A stretch of DNA of 64,000 nucleotides from Leifsonia sp. Leaf264 (GTDB lineage: Bacteria > Actinomycetota > Actinomycetes > Actinomycetales > Microbacteriaceae), in contig NZ_LMMR01000007.1 of assembly GCF_001422325.1 (NCBI RefSeq), positions 489,539-553,538 on the forward strand. Reading direction: 5' to 3'. Each line of letters opens with the position of its first letter. Position 1 is the stretch's first letter. Of this stretch, positions 38,380-47,588 are shown piece after piece. A program made the translations under genes and the position numbers. Under the pieces are notes generated by a model that ran no database searches, had not been told where the DNA came from, and worked only from the letters and a program-made list of their open reading frames with translations.

Positions 38380-39021
38380 ATGGCGCATACGCACGAGTGG
38401 CACGGCACGTCGGGCTCGGACGACTCGGACCCGGATGCCGTCGGCGACGCATCCGCGTCCTTCGAGGTGATGCTCGACCAGGTCGCGCCGCGGTTGCGCG
38501 CCCTGCGGCAGCGTCGAGAGCTCACTCTCGCGGACCTCGCCGAGCGCACCGGCATCTCGGTGAGCACCCTGTCACGGCTCGAATCCGGTACTCGGAAGCC
38601 TGCGCTGGAGCTGCTCATCCGGCTTGCGGGGGTGTACCGCGTGAGCCTCGACGACCTCGTCGGCGCCCCGCAGATCGCCGACCCCCGGGTGCGTCCGAAG
38701 CCGTTCTACCGCAACGGCAAGGCCATCATCCCGCTCACCCGCGACAATCCCGACGTGCACGCATTCAAGATGGTGCTGCCCGGCCACGATCCCGATGCGC
38801 CGATCGAGACCAGCACCCACGAGGGATACGACTGGATCTACGTACTCAGCGGCCGCGTGCGGCTGTCGCTCGGCGGCCGGGAGATCGTGCTGGAGGCCGG
38901 CGAGGCCGCTGAGTTCGACACTCGAATGCCGCATGGTCACGTGAGCGCGTCGAGGGAGCCGGCGGAGATCCTGAACCTGCTGAGCACGCAGGGGGAGCGG
39001 GTTCACCTGCGGGCGCCGTGA
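38380..39021 (+). CDS. XRE-family regulator with cupin sensor domain
   Basis: A 213-residue one-component regulator. The helix-turn-helix lies at about residues 38-92 (LRALRQRRELTLADLAERTG, SVSTLSRLESGTRKPALELL). The cupin barrel is at about 110-205 (STHEGYDWIYVLSGRVRLSL, GEAAEFDTRMPHGHVSA). The N-terminus starts MAHTHEWHG, His-rich. ATG 38380 has AAGGAGG about 9 bases upstream. It is divergent from a TrxR-like flavoprotein and has a palindrome in its own leader, which argues for autoregulation. Confidence 0.94.
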   Translation: MAHTHEWHGTSGSDDSDPDAVGDASASFEVMLDQVAPRLRALRQRRELTLADLAERTGISVSTLSRLESGTRKPALELLIRLAGVYRVSLDDLVGAPQIADPRVRPKPFYRNGKAIIPLTRDNPDVHAFKMVLPGHDPDAPIETSTHEGYDWIYVLSGRVRLSLGGREIVLEAGEAAEFDTRMPHGHVSASREPAEILNLLSTQGERVHLRAP

Positions 39022-39079
39022 GGGTGGCCTCGAGACTCCAGGGCGTGGGCTCGTGCCGTGGTGGGCCAGAATAGGCGAC

Positions 39080-39877
39080 ATGCCCCCAGCGCTGACCGCC
39101 CTGACCGAGATGCCATCGCCGCAGTACGTGATGTCGGCCGACGGCCTGCGCATAGCGACGTACCAGTGGGGTGAGGACGACGCCCCCACGGTGCTGTGCG
39201 TCCACGGCTTCGCGTCGAGCTGCCGCGACAACTGGGTGAGCACCGGGTGGGTGCGCGACCTGACGCGCGCCGGCTTCCGTGTTCTCGGCGTCGACCAGCG
39301 CGGGCACGGTGCGAGCGACAAGCCGCACGAGGCATCCGCGTACGGCATGAACGCCTTCGTCGACGACCTGGTGACGGTGCTCGACACCTACCTGCTCGAC
39401 TCCGTGCTGTACGCCGGCTACTCCCTCGGAGCTCGCGTCGGCTGGCAACTCGCCGTGCAGGTTCCCGACCACGTGGAGCGCGCCGTGCTCGGCGGCATCC
39501 CCGACGGACGCCCCCTCGCGCGCCTCCAGATCGAGCAGGCGCGAGCATATGCCGATCACGGCATACCCGTCGAAGACACGGTGACCCAGAACTACGTGAC
39601 GCTCACCGAGCGGGTCGCCGGCAACGACCTGCGTGCGCTCATAGCGCTCGCTGAGGGTATGCGCCTGGGCGATGCCGACCCCGACGTGGCGCATCCGCCG
39701 ACGCAGCAGATGCTGTTCGCCACCGGCAGCGACGACGCGATCCTCGAGCGGTCGAAGCTGCTGGCGGATGCCACCCCCAACGGCACCTTCGTCGAATTGC
39801 CCGACCGTCACCACTTCAACGCTCCGGGGTCGCGGGTCTTCCGCCAGGCCGCGGTCGAATTCTTCACACAGCGCTGA
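39080..39877 (+). CDS. Alpha/beta-hydrolase fold protein
   Basis: A 265-residue hydrolase. The oxyanion strand is VLCVHGFASSCRDNW, followed by VLGVDQRGHGASDKP; the nucleophile elbow is AGYSLGARV at about residue 117; a late Asp in SDDAILERS and the His in PDRHHFNAPGS complete a plausible triad. Substrate unknown. ATG 39080 has AGGCG upstream, a weak ribosome site. It is followed after 39 bases by the GH42 gene in the same direction. Confidence 0.9.
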   Translation: MPPALTALTEMPSPQYVMSADGLRIATYQWGEDDAPTVLCVHGFASSCRDNWVSTGWVRDLTRAGFRVLGVDQRGHGASDKPHEASAYGMNAFVDDLVTVLDTYLLDSVLYAGYSLGARVGWQLAVQVPDHVERAVLGGIPDGRPLARLQIEQARAYADHGIPVEDTVTQNYVTLTERVAGNDLRALIALAEGMRLGDADPDVAHPPTQQMLFATGSDDAILERSKLLADATPNGTFVELPDRHHFNAPGSRVFRQAAVEFFTQR

Positions 39878-39916
39878 CGGGCAACCGAGGCATCGATGGT
39901 CGAGGAGGACCGCGGC

Positions 39917-41956
39917 ATGACGATCTGGTACGGCGGGGACTACAATCCGGAGCAGTGGCCACGGCCGGTGTGGGATGAGGACGTGCGGCTCATGAACCGA
40001 GCCGGTGTCTCGCTCGCCACGGTGGGCGTGTTCTCCTGGGCCCGCCTCGAGCCGCGCCCCGGTGAGTACGACTTCGACTGGCTCGACGAGGTACTCGACC
40101 TGCTGCACGCTGCGGGCGTGCGTGTCGACCTGGCGACGGCGACGGCGTCTCCGCCGCCGTGGTTGGCGTTGCGGCATCCGGAGACCCTGCCCGTGACCGA
40201 AGACGGTGTTCGGCTCGCCGTCGGAAGCCGCCAGCAGTACTGCCCGAGCTCCCCGGTGTACCGGGAGCGGGCTCGCGAGCTGGTCACGCGCATCGTCGAG
40301 CGGTACGCCGATCACCCGGCGCTCGAGCTCTGGCACGTGAACAATGAATACGGATGCCACGTCAGCCACTGCTACTGCGAGGTCTCGGCCGCGGCGTTCC
40401 GCGCCTGGCTGCAGCAGCGCTACGGCAGCATCGACGAGCTCAACCGGGTGTGGGGCACGGCCTTCTGGTCGCAGCGCTACGACTCCTTCGACGAGGTGCA
40501 GCCGCCGCGCACGGCGCCGACCTTCCGGAATCCCACCCAGCTGCTCGACTTCGACCGCTTCTCCAACGACGAGCTGCTCGCGTGCTTCCGCTCCGAGGTC
40601 GCCGTCATCCGCGAGCGTTCGACGCTGCCCGTGACCACGAACTTCATGGGCTTCTTCAAGCCCCTGGACTACTGGGCGTGGGCCCAGGAGGTCGACGTCG
40701 TGAGCGATGACACCTATCCCGACCCCGCCGATCCTCTCTCGACGCCGTACGCGGCCATGGTGCACGACCTCATGCGTTCGCTCGGCGGCGGAGCGCCGTG
40801 GCTGCTGATGGAACAGGCGACGAGCGCGGTGAACTGGCGCCCGCGCAACGCCGTGAAGGCGCCCGGGCAGATGCGGGCCTGGTCGTACCGGGCCGTGGCG
40901 CGGGGAGCCGACGGCATCCTGTTCTTCCAGTGGCGTCAGTCGGCCGTCGGCAGCGAGAAGTTCCACTCCGGCCTGGTGCCGCACTCGGGAACGGACACCA
41001 GGGTCTGGCGGGAGGTCGAGCAGCTGGGCCGGGAGCTCGCCGCGCTCTCAGCCCTCGACGGCGACGCTGCGATCGTGGGCACCCTGGTGCCGGCCCGAGT
41101 CGCGATCGCGCTCGACTGGACCAGTTGGTGGGCCATCGAGCAGCCCGGGTCACCGGCCGAGGTGTCCTACCTGCGCACGATCTTCGCCTGGCACAGCGTC
41201 ATCACGTCGCTCGGCCTCGCTGTCGACTTCGTACAGGCGGAGGCCGAGTTGTCGGCGTACAGCCTGGTGCTGGTGCCGGTGCACTTCACGCTGACCGACC
41301 CCCAGGGCGCGAACCTGGCCGCCTTCGCCGATGCCGGCGGCACCCTCGTCACCGGCTTCGGCACGGGCATCACCGACGAGAACCTGCACGTGCACCTGGG
41401 CGGCTACCTCGGTGACGCGCTGCGGCGCGTGCTCGGCATCTGGATCGAGGAGTTCGCCCCGCCAGCTGGCGCTGACCTGGAGGCTACAGGTGCCGGCGAG
41501 GCGCCCCCGGTTCCCCTGAAGGGCGAGGTGCTCGGCGGTGCCGCCGACGGTCACGTCTGGGCCGAGTTCGTGCGGGTGACGGATGCCGACACCCTCGCCA
41601 CCTTCACCGACGGCGCTCTCGCCGGCTGGCCGGCCGTCACACGCCGGGCGTCCGGCAGCGGAAGCGCCTGGTACGTCGCGACCCTCCCCGAACCGTCGGC
41701 GCTGCGGCAGCTCGTCGAACAGCTCGTCGCCGATGCCGGCATCGAGGTGCCGGCGCCGGTCGCGACGGGCGAGCAGGTGGAGGTCGTCCGACGCGGTGGG
41801 GCGGTGTTCGTCATCAACCACGGCGCCGACGAGGCCGAGGTGCTGGTCGACGGCGTCGACGTGCTCACCGGTGGGGCGGCATCCGGACTCCGACTGCCGT
41901 CGCAGGGCGTGGCCATCGTCGTCGGCAGCTCCTCCGGAGAGGCCGCCGGAGGCTGA
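39917..41956 (+). CDS. GH42 beta-galactosidase
   Basis: Retaining beta-galactosidase of 679 residues, start ATG 39917 after GAGGAGGA. The opening IWYGGDYNPEQWPRPVWDED is the GH42 hallmark. The acid/base Glu is in HVNNEYGCH (about 144), followed by the Cys-rich zinc site HCYCEV. The nucleophile is the Glu in WLLMEQATS (about 299). Domain B (trimerisation) and a small C-terminal beta domain follow. There is no signal peptide, so it acts on imported oligosaccharides such as plant galactosides. No transporter is adjacent. Confidence 0.95.
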   Translation: MTIWYGGDYNPEQWPRPVWDEDVRLMNRAGVSLATVGVFSWARLEPRPGEYDFDWLDEVLDLLHAAGVRVDLATATASPPPWLALRHPETLPVTEDGVRLAVGSRQQYCPSSPVYRERARELVTRIVERYADHPALELWHVNNEYGCHVSHCYCEVSAAAFRAWLQQRYGSIDELNRVWGTAFWSQRYDSFDEVQPPRTAPTFRNPTQLLDFDRFSNDELLACFRSEVAVIRERSTLPVTTNFMGFFKPLDYWAWAQEVDVVSDDTYPDPADPLSTPYAAMVHDLMRSLGGGAPWLLMEQATSAVNWRPRNAVKAPGQMRAWSYRAVARGADGILFFQWRQSAVGSEKFHSGLVPHSGTDTRVWREVEQLGRELAALSALDGDAAIVGTLVPARVAIALDWTSWWAIEQPGSPAEVSYLRTIFAWHSVITSLGLAVDFVQAEAELSAYSLVLVPVHFTLTDPQGANLAAFADAGGTLVTGFGTGITDENLHVHLGGYLGDALRRVLGIWIEEFAPPAGADLEATGAGEAPPVPLKGEVLGGAADGHVWAEFVRVTDADTLATFTDGALAGWPAVTRRASGSGSAWYVATLPEPSALRQLVEQLVADAGIEVPAPVATGEQVEVVRRGGAVFVINHGADEAEVLVDGVDVLTGGAASGLRLPSQGVAIVVGSSSGEAAGG

Positions 41957-42006
41957 CCCGGAATCGGACCCTTCGCTCGCGGGCTCACGCGGACTAGCGT
42001 GGAGGC

Positions 42007-43407
42007 GTGTCCGCTCCTGCGATCGACGCGCACACCGCCCACGCCGCCGGCGTCGAGCGGCTTCTCGAGAGCTACAGGGCCGTTCCGCCGACGGCGACGG
42101 CGCGACTGGCCAAGCCCACCTCGAACCTGTTCCGTTCGCGGGCGAAGGCCGACGCGCCCGGCCTCGACACCTCGGGCCTGACCGACGTCATCGCCGTCGA
42201 CCCCGAGGCCGGAACGGCAGATGTCGCTGGCATGTGCACCTACGAGGACCTGGTCGCGGCGACCCTCCCGCACGGGCTCGCGCCGCTCGTGGTTCCGCAG
42301 CTCAAGACCATCACCGTCGGCGGTGCCGTCACGGGGCTCGGCATCGAGTCGACGTCGTTCCGCAACGGCCTGCCGCATGAGTCCGTGGTCGAGATGGACG
42401 TGCTCACCGGTGCCGGCGAGGTGATCACGGTCTCCGCTGACCGGCATCCGGAGCTCTATCGGGCCTTCCCGAACTCCTACGGCACGCTCGGCTACGCCGT
42501 GCGCCTGCGCATCGAACTCGAGCCCGTCGATCCGTTCGTCGCCCTCAGGCAGGTGCGGTTCCACTCCATCGACGACCTGGTCGCCGCGATGGACCGCGTC
42601 GTCGCGACCGGTGAGTTCGACGGGGTTCCGGTCGATTACCTCGACGGCGTCGTCTTCAGCGCCGACGAGGGTTACCTGAGCCTCGGTACGCGCACGGCAG
42701 CGCCCGGAGCGGTCAGCGACTACACCGGGCAGAGCATCTACTACCGCTCGCTGCAGCACGACGACGGCGTGAGCCACGACAGGCTGACCATTCACGACTA
42801 CCTGTGGCGGTGGGACACGGACTGGTTCTGGTGCTCCGAGGCCTTCGGCGCGCAGCATCCGACGATCCGCAGATTCTGGCCCCGTCGTTACAGGCGCAGC
42901 AGCTCGTACGCGACGCTCATGAGGCTGGAGCGACGGTTCGACATCGGCGACCGCCTGGAGCGGCTGAAGGGTCGGCCGCCCCGCGAACGCGTCATCCAGG
43001 ATGTCGAGATCCCGATCGAGGGCACGGCCGAGTTCCTGCACTGGTTCCTCGAGAACGTGCCGATCCAGCCGATCTGGCTCTGCCCGCTGCGCTTGCGCGG
43101 TGCGCACGGCGGGGCCGCTAGCGGCGCCGGATGGCCGCTGTACCCGATCACGCCCGGGCGCAGCTACGTCAACGTCGGCTTCTGGTCGACCGTCCCCGTC
43201 GGAGCATCCGACGGCGAGACCAACCGGCGCATCGAGCGGCGGGTGTCCGAGCTCGACGGGCACAAATCGCTGTACTCCGAATCGTTCTACTCGCCCGAGG
43301 AGTTCGACGAGCTGTACGGCGGCGACGCCTACAGGGCTGCGAAGGCGCGCTTCGACCCCGATTCCAGGCTCCTCGACCTCTATGCGAAGGCGGTTCAACG
43401 ACGATGA
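42007..43407 (+). CDS. tmsA: FAD-binding oxidoreductase, TmsA-like (10-methyl fatty acid synthesis)
   Basis: A 466-residue flavoenzyme with a PCMH-type FAD domain: LAKPTSNLFRSR, VIAVDPEAGTADVAGMCTYE, VPQLKTITVGGAVTGLGIES and PNSYGTLGYAVRLRIE. It is most like the reductases that turn a 10-methylene fatty acyl chain into the 10-methyl form. In mycobacteria and relatives this gene (tmsA/bfaA) sits next to a CFA-synthase-like methyltransferase (tmsB/bfaB), and such a gene overlaps its stop here in ATGA. The GTG start at 42007 follows a GGAGGC site. The assignment rests on the pairing. Confidence 0.75.
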   Translation: MSAPAIDAHTAHAAGVERLLESYRAVPPTATARLAKPTSNLFRSRAKADAPGLDTSGLTDVIAVDPEAGTADVAGMCTYEDLVAATLPHGLAPLVVPQLKTITVGGAVTGLGIESTSFRNGLPHESVVEMDVLTGAGEVITVSADRHPELYRAFPNSYGTLGYAVRLRIELEPVDPFVALRQVRFHSIDDLVAAMDRVVATGEFDGVPVDYLDGVVFSADEGYLSLGTRTAAPGAVSDYTGQSIYYRSLQHDDGVSHDRLTIHDYLWRWDTDWFWCSEAFGAQHPTIRRFWPRRYRRSSSYATLMRLERRFDIGDRLERLKGRPPRERVIQDVEIPIEGTAEFLHWFLENVPIQPIWLCPLRLRGAHGGAASGAGWPLYPITPGRSYVNVGFWSTVPVGASDGETNRRIERRVSELDGHKSLYSESFYSPEEFDELYGGDAYRAAKARFDPDSRLLDLYAKAVQRR

Positions 43408-44753
43408 CCACGTTCAAGGAACGCGCGACGGATGCGACGGGTTCGACGGATGCCGCCGGCAGGCCTGACGCACCCGGCCGGTACACCCTCGCCGAGGTCG
43501 TGGAGATCCTCGCGGGAGGCAAGCTCCCGCTGCGGTTCACCGCCTACGATGGCAGCTCGTCCGGACCGGCGGATGCCGCCCTCGGCCTCGAGCTCAAGAC
43601 GCCGCGGGGCACGACCTATCTCGCGACGGGGCGCGGCGACCTCGGACTCGGGCGCGCCTACATCGCGGGCGACCTGGAGATCCACGGGGTGCATCCGGGC
43701 GATCCGTACGAGCTGCTCAAGGCCCTGGCCGACGACCTGGTGTTCAGGCTGCCGCCGCCGCGTGTGATGGCCCACATCGTGCGCTCCATCGGGGTCGAGC
43801 ACCTGAAGCCGATAGCGCCGCCGCCGCAGGAGGCGCCGGCGCGCTGGCGGAGGGTCGCCGGCGGTCTGCGGCACAGCAAGGGCCGCGACGCCGAGGCCAT
43901 CCATCATCACTACGACGTGTCGAACACCTTCTACGAATGGGTTCTCGGGCCGTCGATGACCTACACCTGCGCCTGTTATCCGCGCCTCGACGCCTCGCTC
44001 GACGAAGCGCAGGAGAACAAGTACCGCCTGGTGTTCGAGAAGCTGCGCCTGAAGCCCGGCGACAGGCTGCTCGATGTCGGATGCGGGTGGGGAGGCATGG
44101 TGCGCTACGCCGCCAGACGGGGGGTTCACGCCATCGGGGTGACCCTCTCCGAGGAGCAGACGGCGTGGGCGCAGCAGGCCATCGTCGACGAGGAGCTGGG
44201 CGAGTTCGCCGAGGTGCGCTACGGCGACTACCGCGACATCGCCGAGACCGGGTTCGATGCCGTGTCGTCGATCGGCCTGCTCGAGCACATCGGGGTGAAG
44301 AACTATCCGGCGTACTTCGCCTTCCTGCAGTCTCGGCTGCGCGAGGGCGGGTTGCTGCTGAACCACTGCATCACCAGGCCCGACAACCACTCCGAGCCGT
44401 CGGCCCGAGGCTTCATCGACCGCTACGTGTTCCCCGACGGGGAACTCACGGGGTCGGGCCGCATCATCACCGACGCTCAGGATGCCGGTCTCGAGGTTCT
44501 GCACGAGGAGAACCTGCGCCAGCACTACGCACTGACCCTGCGCGACTGGTGCGCGAACCTGGTGGAGCACTGGGACGAGGCCGTGGCCGAGGTGGGCCTG
44601 CCGACGGCGAAGGTGTGGGGGCTGTACATGGCCGGGTCGCGGCTCGCCTTCGAGGTGGGCGGCATCCAGCTGCACCAGGTGCTTGCTGCTCGACCGGACG
44701 AGCATGCCGGGATCGGTGATGGCCTGCCGCTACGTCCGTGGTGGACGCCGTAA
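43404..44753 (+). CDS. tmsB: CFA-synthase-family SAM methyltransferase, TmsB-like
   Basis: A 449-residue SAM-dependent methyltransferase acting on unsaturated acyl chains of phospholipids. The N-terminal accessory domain (GKLPLRFTAYDGSSSGP ... GLGRAYIAGDLEIHGVHPGD) precedes the catalytic half: HHYDVSNTFYEWVLGPSMTY, LLDVGCGWGGMVRYAARRGV for SAM and SSIGLLEHIG. These match cyclopropane-fatty-acid synthases. Pairing with the flavin reductase by ATGA overlap suggests that it makes the 10-methylene intermediate of tuberculostearic-type acids rather than a cyclopropane. The product was not demonstrated. Confidence 0.8.
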   Translation: MTTFKERATDATGSTDAAGRPDAPGRYTLAEVVEILAGGKLPLRFTAYDGSSSGPADAALGLELKTPRGTTYLATGRGDLGLGRAYIAGDLEIHGVHPGDPYELLKALADDLVFRLPPPRVMAHIVRSIGVEHLKPIAPPPQEAPARWRRVAGGLRHSKGRDAEAIHHHYDVSNTFYEWVLGPSMTYTCACYPRLDASLDEAQENKYRLVFEKLRLKPGDRLLDVGCGWGGMVRYAARRGVHAIGVTLSEEQTAWAQQAIVDEELGEFAEVRYGDYRDIAETGFDAVSSIGLLEHIGVKNYPAYFAFLQSRLREGGLLLNHCITRPDNHSEPSARGFIDRYVFPDGELTGSGRIITDAQDAGLEVLHEENLRQHYALTLRDWCANLVEHWDEAVAEVGLPTAKVWGLYMAGSRLAFEVGGIQLHQVLAARPDEHAGIGDGLPLRPWWTP

Positions 44754-44824
44754 CGGCCGAGGCTGATAGCTTCAGCGTCAAGAGTGGTGCTGATCGGCGC
44801 CGGTCTCCGAGGAAGGACGCCGGG

Positions 44825-45586
44825 ATGAAGGTCGTAGCCGTGTACAGCACGAAGGGCGGCGTCGGGAAGACGACCGCTGCGGTCAACCTGGCGGCCGAGG
44901 CGGCCGCCGACTTCAGGGTGCTGCTGTGGGACCTCGACCCGCAGGGAGCCGCGACCTACCTGCTGCAGGTGAAGCCGAAGCTGAAGGGCGGGATCGACGC
45001 GCTCGTCGCCGGCGAGAGCAAGGTGCGCGGCGCCATCCGCTCGACGAGCATCCGCGGACTCGACGTGCTTCCGGCCGATGCGGGCTATCGCGACCTCGAC
45101 CTGGTGCTGGATCACGCGAAGAAGTCGGAGCAGCGCATCGCCAAGATCCTGGAGCACGTCGAGCGAGACTACGACGTGGTCATCCTGGACTGCCCGCCCG
45201 GTGCCTCGATCGTCTCGGCGAACGCCGTGTACTCCGCCGATGTCGTCGTCGTTCCACTCGTGCCGTCGCCGCTCGCGATGCGTTCCCTGGAGCAGGTCAC
45301 GGAGTTCGTCGCCGATTCGGTGTCGAAGGCTCCGATCCTCGCGTTCCTCTCGATGGTGGATCGGCGCAAGACCGTCCACCGCGAGACCGTGCGCGATCTC
45401 CCTCGCAGCAACAAGGCCGTGACCAACATCGTGGTGCCGGCCACAGTGCTCATCGAACGGATGGGCGCGGCGAGGGCTCCGGTCTCCAGCTACGCCCCGA
45501 ACACCGAGGCCGCGCGCTCGTTCGGCGAGCTGTGGGTGCGCGTGGCGACCGTGGTGAAGGCCAAGCCGCGGAAGCGCAAACGCTGA
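44825..45586 (+). CDS. Orphan ParA/MinD-type ATPase
   Basis: A 253-residue deviant-Walker ATPase. It begins MKVVAVYSTKGGVGKTTAAVNLAAE with the ParA P-loop KGGVGKTT, followed by LLWDLDPQGAATYLL and VVILDCPPGASIVSANAVY. ATG 44825 has GAGGAAGGACG upstream. No parB-like gene or centromere-like repeat is next to it, so a role in plasmid or chromosome partition is not supported; orphan ParA proteins position other cargo. The basic tail KAKPRKRKR could bind DNA. Confidence 0.88.
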   Translation: MKVVAVYSTKGGVGKTTAAVNLAAEAAADFRVLLWDLDPQGAATYLLQVKPKLKGGIDALVAGESKVRGAIRSTSIRGLDVLPADAGYRDLDLVLDHAKKSEQRIAKILEHVERDYDVVILDCPPGASIVSANAVYSADVVVVPLVPSPLAMRSLEQVTEFVADSVSKAPILAFLSMVDRRKTVHRETVRDLPRSNKAVTNIVVPATVLIERMGAARAPVSSYAPNTEAARSFGELWVRVATVVKAKPRKRKR

Positions 45587-45642
45587 CAGCGCGCACCCCC
45601 GCCTCGGGTTCGATGATGCGACGTCGGCTGTAGGCTCCCAAC

Positions 45643-46134
45643 GTGAGAGAGCCCGATGACGAGGTCGACCTGATCATCGATGCATGGTCTCGGCGCCTGC
45701 CCGATGTCGACCTGACTCCGCTCGACGTCATGTCGCGACTGCGGCGCGTGTCGAAGCGGCTCAGCGTGCTGCGCGCCGATGCCTTCAGCGGTGCCGGCCT
45801 CGCCGCGTGGGAGTTCGACGTGCTGGCCGCCTTGGGGCGAGCGGATGCCCCGCACGAACTCAGTCCCGCCCAGTTGATCGAGGCGACCATGATCGGCAGC
45901 GCCGCGATGACCAATCGGCTCGACAACCTGTCGCGCCGCGGCCTCGTCGACCGTCGCCCGCATCCGCGGGACGGACGGAGCGTGCTGGTGCGACTGACGC
46001 CGGAGGGGGCCGCCCTGGTCGACGACGCCATGCGCACCCTTGCCCAGCGCGAGGCCGAGGAGTTGCGCGGTCTCAGTCAGGAGGAGCAGGCGACTCTCGC
46101 GGGCCTGCTGCGCCGGCTGGCGGCGTCGGACTGA
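45643..46134 (+). CDS. MarR-family transcriptional regulator
   Basis: A 163-residue winged-helix regulator starting at GTG 45643. The MarR core is SPAQLIEATMIGSAAMTNRLDNLSRR, then RPHPRDGRSVLVRLTPEGAA, the wing. It belongs to the DVMSRLRRVSKRLSVLRAD-type group with a long N-terminal dimer helix. The target is unknown, since the flanking genes are an unrelated ParA and a convergent cupin. A 16-base tandem duplication (46141-46172) separates it from the cupin gene. Confidence 0.92.
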   Translation: MREPDDEVDLIIDAWSRRLPDVDLTPLDVMSRLRRVSKRLSVLRADAFSGAGLAAWEFDVLAALGRADAPHELSPAQLIEATMIGSAAMTNRLDNLSRRGLVDRRPHPRDGRSVLVRLTPEGAALVDDAMRTLAQREAEELRGLSQEEQATLAGLLRRLAASD

Positions 46135-46162
46135 GAGGCCGCGACCTCACCAGGGCGCGACC

Positions 46163-46594
46163 TCACCAGGGTGACGGGCGATCGTTGTCGCGGGTGCTGT
46201 CATCGGGGAGATGCGGGAGTTCGCCTCCGCCGGCTCGGATGCACAGCCAGCGCAGCTGCTCCGGGGAGTCCGGCATGCAGCGCCAGGTGCGCCACACGCC
46301 CTGCCCGACGCGCACGACAGAACCGGGGCCGACGTCGACCACCTCGTCATCGATGCCCATCTGGCCGCGGCCCGCGAGGAACACGTACGCCTCCTCGATG
46401 CTCGAGTGGGCGTGCCAGTAGCCCGCCTCCTCACCGGGCTTGAAGGCGTTGGCCGTCATGCCGATGTACTGCATCGTGAGTTCGTGGTCGATCACCCGCC
46501 GGCCGTCGCGGGAACTCTCGGGCCTGAAGCCGCCGAAGTGGTCGCGCCAGGCATCGAGGGCGCCCAGTTCGACGATGTCGTAGTCGTCACTCAT
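46163..46594 (-). CDS. Cupin-domain protein
   Basis: A 143-residue single cupin. Metal-binding pattern HAHSSIEEAYVFLAGRGQMG followed by DVGPGSVVRVGQGVWRTWRC. It starts at ATG 46594. It may be an isomerase, epimerase or sensor; nothing nearby identifies the substrate. A 16-base tandem duplication covers its stop codon. Confidence 0.85.
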   Translation of the reverse strand: MSDDYDIVELGALDAWRDHFGGFRPESSRDGRRVIDHELTMQYIGMTANAFKPGEEAGYWHAHSSIEEAYVFLAGRGQMGIDDEVVDVGPGSVVRVGQGVWRTWRCMPDSPEQLRWLCIRAGGGELPHLPDDSTRDNDRPSPW

Positions 46595-46650
46595 GCGGCC
46601 ATCGTATGGGGGAGGGTGGGTCGGGCGCCGCCGGTGAGCCTCGGCGCCGT

Positions 46651-47487
46651 TCACGCAGCGGTGCTGGCTGCGACGTAGCGCGAGGCGAGCTGCGGGCTCT
46701 GGCCGTGGAACGCCGCGACGTCGGCGGTGAAGACCGTCTCCAGCAGCGCGTAGTCCTCGACGCCCGGCGCGATGACGACCTCGCCGAGTCCGATGCCAGC
46801 GAGGGTGGCGGAGACCACGTCGTCGGCCGACATGCGCGGGAGAGCCGAGAGGTCCATGCCCTGCACGGTGTGGAACTCGGTGGCCACGATGCCCGGGCAC
46901 ACGACGTGCACGTCGACGCCGGTGCCGGCCAGTTCGGCCTGCAACGCCTGCGTGAGAGCGACCGTATGCGCCAGCGTGCCGGTGTAGACGACGCGGCCGC
47001 CCTGCGGTGCCGGCGCCTCGGCCGGGCCCGAGAAGGCGATCATGCCGGCGACGTTGACGATGGTGCCTGCCCCGCGAGCGATCATGCCGGTGACGGCGGC
47101 GCGGGTGAGCAGCGTCGGCGCGACGACCTTCACGTTGAGCAGCTCGAGAGCCTTCTCGACGGGCAGATCGGCCAGCGGCATGTAGTGCGCGACGCCGGCG
47201 TTGTTGACGAGCAGGCTCACGGGCCGGCTCGCGGCCACGTCGGCGACGGCGGTGATGCCCGCGATGGTCGAGAGGTCGGCTTCGACGACCTGCACCGCGA
47301 CGCCCGGCACCGAGGCGGCAAGGGCGTCGAGGCGATCGCGGCGGCGTCCGACGACGACGAGATCGTAGCCGAGCCCGGCCAGCCGCTCGGCGAAGGCGCG
47401 GCCGATGCCGGAGGAGGCGCCGGTCACGAGGGCGAGTGGCGCCATGGTGGTCGAGGGGGCGGGCGAGGAGGAAGGTGCGTTCGTCAT
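46651..47487 (-). CDS. Short-chain dehydrogenase/reductase with missing catalytic Lys
   Basis: A 278-residue SDR-fold protein. The nucleotide loop LVTGASSGIGRAFAERLAG is at about residue 19, VVGRRRDRL marks NADP preference, and LLVNNAGVAHYMPLADLP follows. The catalytic YxxxK motif reads YTGTL (VVYTGTLAHTVAL), so the Lys is replaced by Leu, and GTIVNVAGMIAF shows no clear catalytic Ser. It may be inactive as a dehydrogenase or use a different mechanism. It is divergent from an XRE regulator gene, a common arrangement for SDR genes. Confidence 0.88.
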   Translation of the reverse strand: MTNAPSSSPAPSTTMAPLALVTGASSGIGRAFAERLAGLGYDLVVVGRRRDRLDALAASVPGVAVQVVEADLSTIAGITAVADVAASRPVSLLVNNAGVAHYMPLADLPVEKALELLNVKVVAPTLLTRAAVTGMIARGAGTIVNVAGMIAFSGPAEAPAPQGGRVVYTGTLAHTVALTQALQAELAGTGVDVHVVCPGIVATEFHTVQGMDLSALPRMSADDVVSATLAGIGLGEVVIAPGVEDYALLETVFTADVAAFHGQSPQLASRYVAASTAA

Positions 47488-47588
47488 GGCTCCAGCATCC
47501 GCCTGCCGGATACCGATAGGCAGTCGTTCCGTTGTCGTAGGACCACCAGGGCTAGGACACGAGGGGCCCGGGCGCGCACACTGGGGGG

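Noticed and set aside
44825-45586. Plasmid partition locus
   Set aside because: ParA is alone; no parB, replication gene or iteron-like repeats around it.
46141-46172. Tandem 16-base repeat as a regulatory site
   Set aside because: Only two units, overlapping the cupin stop codon between convergent genes; simple duplication is sufficient explanation.
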